Below, piece by piece: positions 41,001 through 50,196 of a stretch of 64,000 nucleotides of DNA. The position numbers and the translations under genes are program-made. Within the stretch, counting starts at the first letter, position 1. Each line of letters starts with the position of its first letter. Under the pieces are notes generated by a model that saw nothing but the letters and a program-made list of their open reading frames with translations, did no database searches and was not told the DNA's origin. The DNA comes from Virgibacillus necropolis (GTDB lineage: Bacteria > Bacillota > Bacilli > Bacillales > Amphibacillaceae): assembly GCF_002224365.1 (NCBI RefSeq), contig NZ_CP022437.1, forward strand, positions 1,674,001 through 1,738,000, written 5' to 3'.

Positions 41001-41441
41001 TTACTCATATAGATAACTTAGGACTTCAAGCGCCTGATCGACTGTTTCTACCGTAACGTTTGCCTTGTTGGATAGTTCTTTTAATGGATGGATTAAAGAA
41101 CTAGGTCTGACAAGGATGGTTGGTTTATTTTGTGCTAGTGCTGCACTTGCATCCATTGCTGTATTCCACTGTTTATATTGTTCGCCAAATAATGCAATCA
41201 CAACATCTGATTTTCCCAATAAAACCTCTGTACGGAAATTATTAATGCTAGAAGCGGCATCATCTTTATAAACATTTTCCGGTTGTTCTCCTAGAATATC
41301 TTCACCGACATTATCGGAACGGTCATGATTTGTTTGTGGCCCGACAAATGTAAGTGGAAGACTTTTTTCTTTCGCTTTCTTTTTAACTTCTCCTCGCCAA
41401 TCATCATGAATTTGTCCTGCTAGATATACCGTTAAATTCAT
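41001..41441 (-). CDS. ytoQ: YtoQ-family protein
   Basis: A 146-aa cytoplasmic protein. 'YLAGQIHDDWRGEV' near the N-terminus, 'FVGPQTNHDRSDNVGEDILG' (about 32-51) and 'LLGKSDVVIALFGEQYKQWN' (about 74-93) are the conserved blocks of the YtoQ family. The fold resembles nucleoside 2-deoxyribosyltransferases, but no activity is known to me. The gene lies between ytoP and ytpP as in B. subtilis. Confidence 0.85.
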   Translation of the reverse strand: MNLTVYLAGQIHDDWRGEVKKKAKEKSLPLTFVGPQTNHDRSDNVGEDILGEQPENVYKDDAASSINNFRTEVLLGKSDVVIALFGEQYKQWNTAMDASAALAQNKPTILVRPSSLIHPLKELSNKANVTVETVDQALEVLSYLYE

Positions 41442-41520
41442 AGGTATCCCTCCAATAGTATATTTATTAATTCTTATAGTAAGGCTTTTGCGGATTAAAA
41501 TGAAATAGTTTGTTTATAAG

Positions 41521-41758
41521 AGGTTGTTTAAAAAGTCACCAAATGATAAATGGCGAATTTCTTCGTTCCTTGAAAAAGAAGAACACTTTTTCTGCGTGCG
41601 AAGTAATGCTTCGGGGGTAATTCAAGTGCTCAGTTTTTCCGGTCCTCAAAACCTTCGCGCCTTGAACTTGACGCACAGGACGTGCTCATGTCGACTTTGC
41701 AACAGGACGCCTGAGTTCTTTGTCGACCTTGTTTCTTTGCTGACTTTTTTAACCGCAC
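41521..41758. mobile_element. MITE-like element, family B, copy 1
   Basis: About 238 bp with imperfect terminal inverted repeats (AGGTTGTTTAAAAAGTC at the left; GACTTTTTTAACCGCAC at the right). Internal blocks are shared with copy 2 at 46.2 kb: AATGATAAAYGGCGAATTTC, TTTTTCCGGTCCTCA and CTTCGCGCCTTGAACTT. It encodes no transposase, so it would need one in trans. It lies between ytoQ and ytpP. Confidence 0.75.
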
Positions 41759-41832
41759 TATAAAAATGGAAAACTCGATATTTGAAACGTTAAGGAAACA
41801 AAGCTATGATAGTAGCGGAGGTTGATATCGTT

Positions 41833-42150
41833 ATGGAAACTTTAAAATCAGAAGAACAATTTAATAAAATGATTAAGGATGAAAATGTACTAGCTTTATT
41901 TTCGGCCGATTGGTGTCCAGATTGTCGAGTGATTGAGCCAATCTTGCCTGAAATCGAAAAGGCGTATCCGACATATAAATTTGTTTTAATTGATCGCGAT
42001 CAATTTATAGAAATATGTCAAGCGTATGACGTTTTTGGAATTCCAAGCTTTATGGCATTTAAAAATGGTCAGGAAGCTGGTAGGTTTGTAAGCAAGGATC
42101 GTAAAACGCAAGAAGAAATTATTGAATTTATAGAAGGTTTACCAGCATAA
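41833..42150 (+). CDS. ytpP: Thioredoxin-like protein YtpP
   Basis: A 105-aa thioredoxin-fold protein with the redox motif WCPDC (C28 and C31) and the cis-proline in FGIPSF (about 70-75). The C-terminal RFVSKDRKTQEEI matches B. subtilis YtpP. I chose the ATG at 41833, with GGAGG 11 nt upstream; a frame from 41806 would contain that site. In B. subtilis it heads a ytpP-ytpQ-ytpR operon. Here a 281-bp element begins 4 bp after its stop codon. Confidence 0.87.
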   Translation: METLKSEEQFNKMIKDENVLALFSADWCPDCRVIEPILPEIEKAYPTYKFVLIDRDQFIEICQAYDVFGIPSFMAFKNGQEAGRFVSKDRKTQEEIIEFIEGLPA

Positions 42151-42154
42151 AACC

Positions 42155-42435
42155 GAGGCCGCTGAAAAAGTGGTGGATTTTAAAAATTTAACTTTTCACC
42201 TTAACTTAGCATCTCGAATATACGGAGACTCCTCGAAAAAGAAAAGCACTTTTTCTTCGTGCGATGTCTTTTCAGGGAAGCCTTCCTTATCCTGCGGGAA
42301 GCAAGAGATCGGTGAGACCCCGCAGGACGGCAGTCCGAGGAGGCTCGACACTCGCCCTAGGTGCGCGAAGTATATTCGAAGATGCGATGGTAGATCCACA
42401 TATTTTGTACTATATTTAACTTTTTCAGTGGCCTC
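42155..42435. mobile_element. MITE-like element, family C, with 9-bp target duplication
   Basis: The terminal inverted repeats are GAGGCCGCTGAAAAAGT at the left (42155-42171) and ACTTTTTCAGTGGCCTC at the right (42419-42435), with one mismatch. The element is flanked by a perfect direct repeat CATAAAACC (42146-42154 and 42436-42444), a convincing target-site duplication. It is 281 bp long and has no transposase. Internally it holds the GC-rich box CGGTGAGACCCCGCAGGACG...GAGGAGGCTC, also found twice in the element at 61.3-61.8 kb. The ends look like those of a full-length IS that I cannot name with certainty. Confidence 0.88.
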
Positions 42436-42461
42436 CATAAAACCTTCGAGGAGGCACTAAA

Positions 42462-43268
42462 ATGAAAATGACAAGCTTGAAAATGAAAAAAATACTGGAG
42501 GAACGTTTATCGAATTCAGCATATAACACCTCCTATAATCGTGATAAAGATACATTTCGCGTGGAATGGAAAACGACAAAACAAGGAATGTCCATTACGA
42601 TGCCGAATGTAGTCGCAAAATATAACGAACGTGGCGATGAAGCTGTTGAAGAGTTAGTTGAACATGTAACAGAAGCATTACGAATTATGAATGAGGATCA
42701 TCAATTAACTGGAATGGAAAAACATATTTATCCTGTAATTCGTGCTACATCTTTTCCGACTGAAACAAAAGCTGGTAACAAGTTAATTTGTAAAGATCAT
42801 ACAGCAGAGACTCGTATTTATTATGCATTAGACCTTGGGAAATCCTATCGCTTGATTGATGAACCTTTGCTAGAAAAAGAAGGATTCACACCAGAACGTT
42901 TAAATGAAATTGCAACATTTAATCTTCGTTCGTTGAAGATAGATATGAAACAAGACCGTGTAGCAGATAATGATTTTTATTTTGTTGCACACCAGGATGG
43001 CTATGATGCAAGCCGAATTTTAAATGAAGCTTTCTTAGAAGAAATGAAAGCAAACTGTAAAGGGGAGCTGGCGGTTGCAGTTCCACACCAAGATGTATTG
43101 ATTTTTGCTGACATACAGAACAAAACAGGGTATGATATATTAGCACAAATGACGATGAAATTTTTTGCTGAAGGTAGAATACCGATTACATCATTATCGT
43201 TTATTTATGATAATAAAACACTAGATCCAGTATTTATTCTTGCAAAAAATCGACCAGAAAAAAAGTAA
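42462..43268 (+). CDS. ytpQ: DUF1444 protein YtpQ
   Basis: A 268-aa soluble protein of the YtpQ/DUF1444 family. The N-terminal half is basic and helical, and 'EKHIYPVIRATSFP' (about 86-99) is a conserved block. The function is unknown. The ATG at 42462 follows GAGGAGG. ytpR begins only 15 nt after its stop, so they are co-transcribed. A mobile element now separates ytpQ from ytpP, 26 bp upstream of the ytpQ start, so its transcription may depend on read-through or on a promoter in the element. Confidence 0.85.
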   Translation: MKMTSLKMKKILEERLSNSAYNTSYNRDKDTFRVEWKTTKQGMSITMPNVVAKYNERGDEAVEELVEHVTEALRIMNEDHQLTGMEKHIYPVIRATSFPTETKAGNKLICKDHTAETRIYYALDLGKSYRLIDEPLLEKEGFTPERLNEIATFNLRSLKIDMKQDRVADNDFYFVAHQDGYDASRILNEAFLEEMKANCKGELAVAVPHQDVLIFADIQNKTGYDILAQMTMKFFAEGRIPITSLSFIYDNKTLDPVFILAKNRPEKK

Positions 43269-43283
43269 GGAAGGATGAACGTG

Positions 43284-43886
43284 ATGGATGTTTTTTATAA
43301 TCCGAAGGGAATTGGCGATGTATTAGTTATTCCATTTGAAGATGGAGATAGATACAAGATACGCCACGAGGCATTTGGTGATATTACAAAAATAACAGAT
43401 GACCAAGGAACTATTCTCGGCTACAATATTTTTCAAGCTTCCACGCATTTTAGTATAGAAGGCACTGGAAAGATTGAGCTTACAGTGGCAATACATGATA
43501 AGATCAAAAATCTTTTTGAAGAAAATAATTTACATGATGCAGTAGATTGGGACCTGAGTCCAGCCTTTGTTGTAGGTTATGTAAAAGAAAAGACACCACA
43601 TGAAGATGCAGATAAATTAAATATTTGTCAAGTAGATATTGGTGAAAATACGTTACAAATTGTATGTGGTGCACCGAATGTTGATGTGAATCAAAAGGTA
43701 GTAGTAGCCAAGGTGGGGGCTGTTATGCCAAGTGGACTTAAGATTCGACCGACAAAATTACGTGGGGTACCATCGAACGGTATGATATGCTCACAAAAAG
43801 AATTAGGACTTCCAAATGCGCCAGTTGAAAAAGGTATCTATGTGCTTGACGATAGTTACGCAGTTGGAGAGGCATTTAATTTTTAA
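43284..43886 (+). CDS. ytpR: tRNA-binding OB-fold protein YtpR
   Basis: A 200-aa protein. The C-terminal half (about 90-195) is an EMAP/PheT-N-type tRNA-binding OB fold: 'VVGYVKEKTPHEDADKLNICQVD', then QIVCGAPNV and GMICSQKELGL. The N-terminal 90 residues are a YtpR-specific domain. It probably binds tRNA or another RNA; no catalytic role is known. The ATG at 43284 lies 9 nt after AAGGAAGG; a GTG at 43281 or an ATG at 43275 is less likely. Confidence 0.87.
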   Translation: MDVFYNPKGIGDVLVIPFEDGDRYKIRHEAFGDITKITDDQGTILGYNIFQASTHFSIEGTGKIELTVAIHDKIKNLFEENNLHDAVDWDLSPAFVVGYVKEKTPHEDADKLNICQVDIGENTLQIVCGAPNVDVNQKVVVAKVGAVMPSGLKIRPTKLRGVPSNGMICSQKELGLPNAPVEKGIYVLDDSYAVGEAFNF

Positions 43887-43992
43887 TAGGAGCAACCTAA
43901 GTCACATTGTGGTGACATAGGTTGTTTTTATTTTTGAGAAATACTGCTAAAATAGAGATGACAATGATTTTTTATAGAAATGAGTGAACGAT

Positions 43993-46227
43993 ATGTGGGG
44001 CCAATGGAAAGATAAACTAATGGACCTTTTTTATACGGAAGTTGAAGAAGAGGAAGTAGATACACAGAAGCGCTCAAATCATAGGATGCAAAACAAGGAT
44101 AAGCTAGAAACGAAAGTCATGTACCAATATCCAGAGAATAAAGCATTTCGTTTTCCTGTCATTCCAGATAGGGGCGAACAATCGAAACCGATGGATACTC
44201 CCGCTTATCAACGAAGAAGTAGTGATGATTACAAACGAGAGCAAAGGATTCAGAAAAAAAGTAAACCAACGAATGAACAGAGACATGAACCTACCCGTGA
44301 ACGGAAAAAACAAGTTAAGCAAGATCGAGGGCCGTTCCAACCTACGCAGGTTGCCTCGCCTATCCATGGTTATCAGCAACAGAAAAAGGATCAGGAAGTT
44401 GAAAATGTACCAGCATTTATTCGTAAGCAACATGAGGAAGAAGTAAAAGAAGATAGTACTGCCGAAAAGCCAGTATCTATAGAGCCAGAAGTTACGGAAA
44501 CTGTTCCTGAAAAACCAGTTGCGGTAGATGATGAACAAGCGAAAACGGAAGAAGTAATTCAAGATAAGCCTTCTCAAATGGAAAAGGTTACCAAACCATC
44601 AGAACCAAAAAAGCGAATGAAAGATAAGAAAAAACGAAATCCAATTACAAATAATACGAAACAACAAGGAAGTCTACCATTTAATGTCATGATGTCGTCA
44701 AATGATAAACGTAAACAGGAAATACGTGAAAAGTTAAGTGCTGTAAGACCTGTAAAACCTGTAAAACCTGTAAAACCTGCAGAGACTGTAAAGCCTGAGC
44801 AACCTAAACCTAAACGGTCATTTGAGGTCCCAAATTATCTATTGAATGATCCTATCTCTAGAGATAATCAAGACCAAATTTGGGTAAGAGAACAACAAGA
44901 ACTTTTAGAAAAAACGCTAAAACATTTCAATGTTCGAGCAAAGGTTGTAAATGCTACTCAAGGTCCTGCTGTTACTCGTTTTGAAGTACAACCAGAGATT
45001 GGCGTGAAGGTAAGTAAGGTGAAAAATCTAAGTGATGACTTAAAATTGAATATGGCTGCGCGTGATATTCGAATTGAAGCACCAATACCAGGAAAAAACA
45101 CAATTGGTATTGAAATTCCGAATCAAACATCACAAACAGTAGGGCTACAAGAAATTTTTGAAACAAGTGCATTCCAAGGCAGTAGCTCACCATTAACAGT
45201 TGGATTAGGCCTAAATATAGAAGGTACACCAATGGTAACCAATATTCAAAAGATGCCTCATGGTCTTATTGCTGGAGCAACAGGATCTGGAAAAAGTGTT
45301 TGTATTAATACAATCTTAATCAGTTTATTGTATAAAGCTAGTCACGAGGATGTTAAATTTTTATTAATTGATCCGAAAATGGTTGAACTAGCGCCATTTA
45401 ATGAAATTCCACATCTCGTTTCTCCTGTCATTACAGATGTAAAGGCTGCAACCATTGCTTTGAAGTGGGCAGTAAATGAAATGGAAGAGCGTTATGAAAA
45501 GTTCGTACATGAAGGTGTTAGAGATATTGAACGGTTCAATCAAAAAGTAATAAAACAAGGTCGTTCAGATGAGAAAATGCCATTTCTTGTTATTGTCATT
45601 GATGAATTAGCTGATTTGATGATGGCTGCACCACAGGATGTTGAAGATTCCATTTGCCGTATTGCACAAAAAGCCCGTGCCTGTGGAATGCATTTGTTAG
45701 TAGCTACACAACGGCCTTCTGTTGATGTCATCACCGGTCTAATTAAAGCAAATATCCCAACAAGGATTGCGTTTAGTGTTTCTTCACAAGTTGATTCCAG
45801 AACGATTATTGATACAAATGGTGCTGAGAAGTTACTTGGTAAGGGTGATATGTTATTTGTTGAGAACGGATCTGGTAAAAGTGTTCGTTTACAAGGTGCT
45901 TTCGTATCTGATGACGAAATTGAACGTGTTACACGACATATTCGTTCAATTGCCCCACCGGATTATTTATTTGAACAAGAACAATTGCTTGAACAGGTCA
46001 TGGTTGATGAAGAAGACGAAGATGATTTATTATCGGATGCAATCAAGTTTGTAATGAAACAGAATGGTGCAAGTACTTCGTTATTACAACGTCATTTCAA
46101 GATAGGCTACAATCGAGCGGCGAGGCTAATGGACACAATGGAAATGCGTGGTATAATTTCTGAACAAAATGGTAGTAAGCCAAGAGAAATATTACTGTCA
46201 ACTCAGCAACTGGAAGCAATGGAATAA
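43993..46227 (+). CDS. sftA: FtsK/SpoIIIE-type DNA translocase SftA
   Basis: A 744-aa protein that is soluble: unlike FtsK/SpoIIIE it has no N-terminal membrane helices, which defines SftA (YtpT). The first 270 residues are a charged, low-complexity linker that includes a tandem VKP repeat. The motor follows: Walker A GATGSGKSVC (about 428-437), Walker B IVIDELADLMM (about 534-544) and a C-terminal gamma winged-helix domain (about 680-744) that reads DNA polarity. It clears chromosome DNA from the closing septum and helps dimer resolution. The start is uncertain; GTG at 43984 is the alternative. Confidence 0.92.
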   Translation: MWGQWKDKLMDLFYTEVEEEEVDTQKRSNHRMQNKDKLETKVMYQYPENKAFRFPVIPDRGEQSKPMDTPAYQRRSSDDYKREQRIQKKSKPTNEQRHEPTRERKKQVKQDRGPFQPTQVASPIHGYQQQKKDQEVENVPAFIRKQHEEEVKEDSTAEKPVSIEPEVTETVPEKPVAVDDEQAKTEEVIQDKPSQMEKVTKPSEPKKRMKDKKKRNPITNNTKQQGSLPFNVMMSSNDKRKQEIREKLSAVRPVKPVKPVKPAETVKPEQPKPKRSFEVPNYLLNDPISRDNQDQIWVREQQELLEKTLKHFNVRAKVVNATQGPAVTRFEVQPEIGVKVSKVKNLSDDLKLNMAARDIRIEAPIPGKNTIGIEIPNQTSQTVGLQEIFETSAFQGSSSPLTVGLGLNIEGTPMVTNIQKMPHGLIAGATGSGKSVCINTILISLLYKASHEDVKFLLIDPKMVELAPFNEIPHLVSPVITDVKAATIALKWAVNEMEERYEKFVHEGVRDIERFNQKVIKQGRSDEKMPFLVIVIDELADLMMAAPQDVEDSICRIAQKARACGMHLLVATQRPSVDVITGLIKANIPTRIAFSVSSQVDSRTIIDTNGAEKLLGKGDMLFVENGSGKSVRLQGAFVSDDEIERVTRHIRSIAPPDYLFEQEQLLEQVMVDEEDEDDLLSDAIKFVMKQNGASTSLLQRHFKIGYNRAARLMDTMEMRGIISEQNGSKPREILLSTQQLEAME

Positions 46228-46235
46228 AACTTAAA

Positions 46236-46450
46236 AAGGATGTTCAAAAAGTCATCAAATGATAAACGGCGAATTTCTTCGTTGCGAAGTTTTTCCGGTC
46301 CTCACGTATTAAAAGCATAGAGGAACTTCTACTAAAACCGTCCACGTCCTGTGGACAACGTAGAAGTCAGCACAACACGCGCAAGTCCGGTCCTCAAAAT
46401 CTTCGCGCCTTGAACTTCTTGTTTCTAATTTGTCGACTTTTTGAACTCGT
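46236..46450. mobile_element. MITE-like element, family B, copy 2
   Basis: About 215 bp with terminal inverted repeats AGGATGTTCAAAAAGTC and GACTTTTTGAACTCGT (perfect inner 12 bp GTTCAAAAAGTC). A possible 7-bp target duplication ACTTAAA flanks it (46229-46235 and 46451-46457). It shares internal blocks with copy 1 at 41.5 kb and encodes nothing. It starts 8 bp after the sftA stop codon. Confidence 0.78.
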
Positions 46451-46557
46451 ACTTAAAGCAGGCAAAAATTCTATTCTATGCTTTTTTGCTTGTGGATTCT
46501 GCGTTAGTTTAATATGATAGGGTATAAATGATCTTATCTATAAGGAGAAACAATGAC

Positions 46558-47664
46558 ATGAAGGAAATTGGACAAAAATTAAATGGCAAAATTAAACGAT
46601 TAACAAATAAGACATTTAAATTTGATGACCGAATTAGTGAAGGTTGGTTTTCTGCTGTTTATTTTTTAAAAACAAAAGAAATTGCCGAGAAAAAACTACC
46701 GCATAATTATATAACAATGCAATTTTTTCAAAAAGAAGAAGCGGTATTGTGCGGAAGTGATGAAGCAATAGCGCTTATACATACCTTTGCCAATAATCCT
46801 GAAAAACTAGAAATTCATTCATTAAAAGATGGAGATAAGATCAGTCCATATGAAACGGTGCTAACCGTCTCTGGGCCGTATCAGGACTTTGGCTTTTTAG
46901 AGGGCATAGTTGATGGAATTCTGGCCAGAAGAACATCAGTAGCAACGAATGTATATAATGTCGTAAAAGCAGCGCGAACATCAGGAAAACAAAAGCCAGT
47001 TATTTTCATGGGGGATCGTGATGACCACTTTACCCAACAAGCAGGAGACGGTTATGCTGCTTTTATTGGTGGATCAACAGCTCAAGCTACACATGCCATG
47101 AATGAATGGTGGGGAAAGATGGGTATGGGAACAATGCCACATGCCTTGATTCAAATGTTTCGTGGAGATGTGGTAGCCGCTTCACACGCCTATCATGAAG
47201 TATATCCTGAAGATGAGCTCGTTGCACTAGTTGATTATAATAATGATGTGATAACGGATGCATTAAAAGTGGCAAGGGTTTTTGGGAAAGATTTAAAAGG
47301 GGTTCGTGTTGACACGTCACGAACACTTGTAGATAAATACTTCCTTAGAAACCATCATTTAATGGGAACTTTTGATCCTAGAGGGGTAAGCCCAGAGCTT
47401 ATTTTCGCACTACGAAAAGCTTTAGATGAAGATGGATATCCACATGTTGATATAATGGTAAGTGGTGGTTTTACAGAAAAACGTATAACGTATTTTGAAA
47501 AACTAGGTGTACCAGTAGATATGTACGGAGTTGGTTCCAGCTTACTCAAAATCACTATTGGCTTTACTGGAGATAATGTTTTACTAAACGGTACTCCTTC
47601 TGCAAAAGAAGGAAGAAGATATCGTCCAAATTCACGACTAGAGCAAGTAGAATATAGTAAATAG
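46558..47664 (+). CDS. Nicotinate phosphoribosyltransferase
   Basis: A 368-aa protein of the NAPRTase family (short form). Features are 'DDRISEGWFSAVYF' near the N-terminus, the substrate/PRPP regions around GDRDDHF (about 152-158) and VRVDTSRT (about 246-253), and the C-terminal phosphate-binding 'VDMYGVGSSL' (about 319-328). It salvages nicotinate to nicotinate mononucleotide for NAD. The ATG at 46558 follows AAGGAG; an ATG four bases earlier is out of frame and closes after two codons. The gene is absent from this position in B. subtilis and lies beside a MITE. Confidence 0.9.
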   Translation: MKEIGQKLNGKIKRLTNKTFKFDDRISEGWFSAVYFLKTKEIAEKKLPHNYITMQFFQKEEAVLCGSDEAIALIHTFANNPEKLEIHSLKDGDKISPYETVLTVSGPYQDFGFLEGIVDGILARRTSVATNVYNVVKAARTSGKQKPVIFMGDRDDHFTQQAGDGYAAFIGGSTAQATHAMNEWWGKMGMGTMPHALIQMFRGDVVAASHAYHEVYPEDELVALVDYNNDVITDALKVARVFGKDLKGVRVDTSRTLVDKYFLRNHHLMGTFDPRGVSPELIFALRKALDEDGYPHVDIMVSGGFTEKRITYFEKLGVPVDMYGVGSSLLKITIGFTGDNVLLNGTPSAKEGRRYRPNSRLEQVEYSK

Positions 47665-47704
47665 GTTAGGTATACAAAATGTTGACATAGCTTAAACATT
47701 CTAG

Positions 47705-47732
47705 TTTACTAATAGGCATGTTTTGCTATAAT
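47705..47732 (+). promoter_or_regulatory. Probable sigma-A promoter of murC
   Basis: TTTACT (47705-47710), a 16-bp spacer and a perfect TATAAT (47727-47732), 62 nt before murC. Confidence 0.65.
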
Positions 47733-47794
47733 AATGGGTATTAAATTTTTAGAAGTAGCGGATTTTTTATATATTTATTTGGAGGTTCTTTTTT

Positions 47795-49123
47795 ATGACA
47801 ACTTACCATTTTGTTGGTATTAAAGGAACGGGAATGAGTGCACTCGCACAAATCCTAAGCGATTCGGGAGAGAATGTTCAAGGTTCTGATGTAGAAAAGC
47901 GTTTCTATACGCAAGATGCATTAGAAGAAAAAAACATTCCGATACTTCCTTTTTCAGAAGATAACATAAAAGATGAGTTTACGATTATTGCTGGGAATGC
48001 TTTTTCTGATGATCATCCTGAAATCAAAGTGGCTAAAGAACGGGGTCTTACTTTTTTTAGATACCATGAATTTTTAGGGGAATGGTTAAAGCAGTATACG
48101 AGTATTGCAGTTGCAGGTGCCCATGGGAAAACCTCAACAACTGGCTTATTAGCTCATGTATTGGGCGCGACGTATCCAATCTCTTATTTAATTGGGGATG
48201 GGACGGGTAAAGGTCACGTAGATAGCGAATATTTCGTGTTTGAAGCATGTGAATACAGACGACATTTCTTAGAATATGAACCAGATTATGCTGTAATGAC
48301 GAATATTGACTTTGATCATCCTGATTATTTTACGAGTATTGAGGATGTGTTTGACGCCTTTCAATCCATGTCTGATCGTGTTAAAAAAGGGATAATTGCA
48401 TGTGGTGACGATGAACAATTACAAGAAATTCAGGCAAAAGTACCAGTTGTTTATTATGGATTATCAGACACAAATGATTTTCAAGCTCAGAATATGGTTG
48501 AGACAGAGTCAGGCACGGAATTTGATGTATTTGTTCGCAACACCTATTATAATACGTTCACAATACCAATGCATGGCGATCATAATATATTGAATGCACT
48601 TTCTGTCATTGCTATTTGCCATTATGAAGGTATGCAAGCAGAGGATATAAAAGCATTGAACACATTTAAGGGTGTAAAGCGTCGTTTTACTGAAAAGAAG
48701 GTAGACAATCAAGTTTTAGTAGATGATTATGCGCATCATCCTCGTGAAATTACAGCAACAATCGATGCAGCCAGAAAAAAATATCCAACTAAATCAATTG
48801 TAGCTATATTTCAACCACATACGTTTACACGTACGAAAACGTTTTTACAAGAATTTGCAGATAGTCTGAATTTAGCAGATTACGTTTATTTATGTGAGAT
48901 ATTTGGTTCGGCCCGTGAGGATTCAGGAAAGCTTACCATTAATGACTTGCAAAAACTAGTCGAAAATAGTAAAACACTAGATATTACTAATACAAGTATT
49001 TTAACAGAACATGATGATAGTGTATTACTATTTATGGGGGCTGGAGATATACAAAAGTTCCAACAAGCCTATGAAGAATCTAAAAAGTCTACAAGTACTG
49101 TAGACAACAGAAAAAATGCATAA
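47795..49123 (+). CDS. murC: UDP-N-acetylmuramate--L-alanine ligase
   Basis: A 442-aa Mur ligase that adds L-alanine to UDP-MurNAc, the first amino acid of the peptidoglycan stem. The N-terminal Rossmann motif is [11 protein letters not shown] (8-18) and the ATP P-loop is [10 protein letters not shown] (about 107-116). The metal/substrate residues lie in [10 protein letters not shown] and NIDFDHPDY, and the C-terminal domain has [10 protein letters not shown] (about 309-318). 'GIKGTGMS' with lysine is typical of Firmicutes. GGAGG lies 9 nt before the ATG. Confidence 0.96.
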   Translation: MTTYHFVGIKGTGMSALAQILSDSGENVQGSDVEKRFYTQDALEEKNIPILPFSEDNIKDEFTIIAGNAFSDDHPEIKVAKERGLTFFRYHEFLGEWLKQYTSIAVAGAHGKTSTTGLLAHVLGATYPISYLIGDGTGKGHVDSEYFVFEACEYRRHFLEYEPDYAVMTNIDFDHPDYFTSIEDVFDAFQSMSDRVKKGIIACGDDEQLQEIQAKVPVVYYGLSDTNDFQAQNMVETESGTEFDVFVRNTYYNTFTIPMHGDHNILNALSVIAICHYEGMQAEDIKALNTFKGVKRRFTEKKVDNQVLVDDYAHHPREITATIDAARKKYPTKSIVAIFQPHTFTRTKTFLQEFADSLNLADYVYLCEIFGSAREDSGKLTINDLQKLVENSKTLDITNTSILTEHDDSVLLFMGAGDIQKFQQAYEESKKSTSTVDNRKNA

Positions 49124-49130
49124 TCGATAA

Positions 49131-49157
49131 AAGGGTCTACAAAATGTAGGCTCTTTT
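49131..49157 (+). terminator. Terminator of murC
   Basis: Stem AAGGGTCTACA with TGTAGGCTCTT (two G-U pairs) and a run of Ts. Confidence 0.8.
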
Positions 49158-49244
49158 TTGCGTTGCTCGAAAAAATAGAAAAGGCTGCACATTAAATCTA
49201 GAAGAACTGCTAGATTCGTGATACAATTGGGATAATGTGGTTAT

Positions 49245-49269
49245 GTTTATGTATGTAAAAGAAGGGTAT
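49245..49269 (+). promoter_or_regulatory. Sigma-B (general stress) promoter of ytxGH
   Basis: GTTTAT (49245-49250), a 13-nt spacer and a perfect GGGTAT (49264-49269) match the sigma-B consensus GTTTAA-N12-15-GGGTAT. In B. subtilis the ytxGHJ operon is known to be sigma-B dependent. Confidence 0.8.
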
Positions 49270-49340
49270 TACTAATAATAGTAACCGTATGAACAAAAAC
49301 TTAGTTAAAAATTACATAAAGTAAGGAGTTGAACTAGTAT

Positions 49341-49751
49341 ATGGAAAATTTGTTGTACATTGCGGCTATTATTGTTGCTATAGCATTCGCTGTACTTGTA
49401 ATTTATCTAGCAATGACCTTAAAGTCTACACAACGCACATTAAACAATGTTGCTGATACTGTAGAGGATTTAGAAAAACAATTACAGGGAATTACGACAG
49501 AAACTACAGCATTATTAAATAAAACGAATCGTTTAGCAGATGATGTCAATCAAAAGTCATCCAAATTAAATGGGCTTTTTGAAGGCGTTAAAGGTATTGG
49601 GGAAACAGTTAAAGACTTTAATCAGTCATTGAAAAGAATTTCAACAAAAGTTGCTGTTACAGCAGAACAAAATCAAGAAAAAGCTTCAGAAGCAGTAAAA
49701 TGGGGATCGGCAATAGTGGACTTGTGGAAAAAGAAAAAAAATAGATTGTAA
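49341..49751 (+). CDS. ytxG: General stress protein YtxG (DUF948)
   Basis: A 136-aa protein. One N-terminal membrane helix (LLYIAAIIVAIAFAVLVIYLAM, about 4-25) is followed by a long heptad-rich helical region with frequent Asn, Asp and Lys (about 30-120), probably a coiled coil. This is the standard layout of DUF948 proteins. Its role in stress is unknown. It forms an operon with ytxH (18-nt gap) behind a sigma-B promoter. Confidence 0.87.
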   Translation: MENLLYIAAIIVAIAFAVLVIYLAMTLKSTQRTLNNVADTVEDLEKQLQGITTETTALLNKTNRLADDVNQKSSKLNGLFEGVKGIGETVKDFNQSLKRISTKVAVTAEQNQEKASEAVKWGSAIVDLWKKKKNRL

Positions 49752-49769
49752 AAAACAGGAGGAATTTAA

Positions 49770-50195
49770 GTGGGAAATCAGGAGAACCAGAACATTAACA
49801 GTAAAGATTTTATGATAGGGACATTGATTGGTGGAATCGTTGGTGCAGCAGTTGCACTTTTATTTGCTCCGAAATCTGGAAAAGATCTTCGTGGTAATCT
49901 AAATCAAGGTGCAAGTGATGTAAGAGGACGTGCTAGTGAATGGAAAAACGTAGCATATGAAAAAGGTTCTGATTTGAAAGACAAAGCTTATGTAAAAGGG
50001 TCAGAGTTTAAAAGTAAAGCATTAGATTCAACCTCTCAAATGACAAAGAACTTTTCAGAGAAGACACAGGATCTTACTAAAACGGTTCAAAGTAAAATTC
50101 AAGACAAAAGAAATAAAGAAGATGAAGCTGAAGAAGCGGCTGAGGAAGTAGCAGAAGCTATCGAAGAAGCAGCAGAAGAATTAGAAAAGAAGTAA
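49770..50195 (+). CDS. ytxH: General stress protein YtxH
   Basis: A 141-aa protein. The hydrophobic glycine-rich segment [21 protein letters not shown] (about 17-37) is the YtxH family signature and a likely membrane anchor. The middle is basic and helical, and the last 30 residues are Glu/Ala-rich ([21 protein letters not shown]). The start is GTG after CAGGAGG. In B. subtilis ytxJ follows; here the operon ends with a terminator, so ytxJ is missing at this place. Confidence 0.87.
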   Translation: MGNQENQNINSKDFMIGTLIGGIVGAAVALLFAPKSGKDLRGNLNQGASDVRGRASEWKNVAYEKGSDLKDKAYVKGSEFKSKALDSTSQMTKNFSEKTQDLTKTVQSKIQDKRNKEDEAEEAAEEVAEAIEEAAEELEKK

Positions 50196-50196
50196 G

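Noticed and set aside
41524-41763. 79-codon frame inside MITE B copy 1
   Set aside because: Copy 2 does not preserve the frame, and the sequence has no ribosome site.
44104-44577. 157-codon open frame opposite sftA
   Set aside because: It is the reverse reading of the low-complexity charged linker of SftA; its composition (Phe, Arg, Leu) is an antisense artefact and there is no ribosome site.
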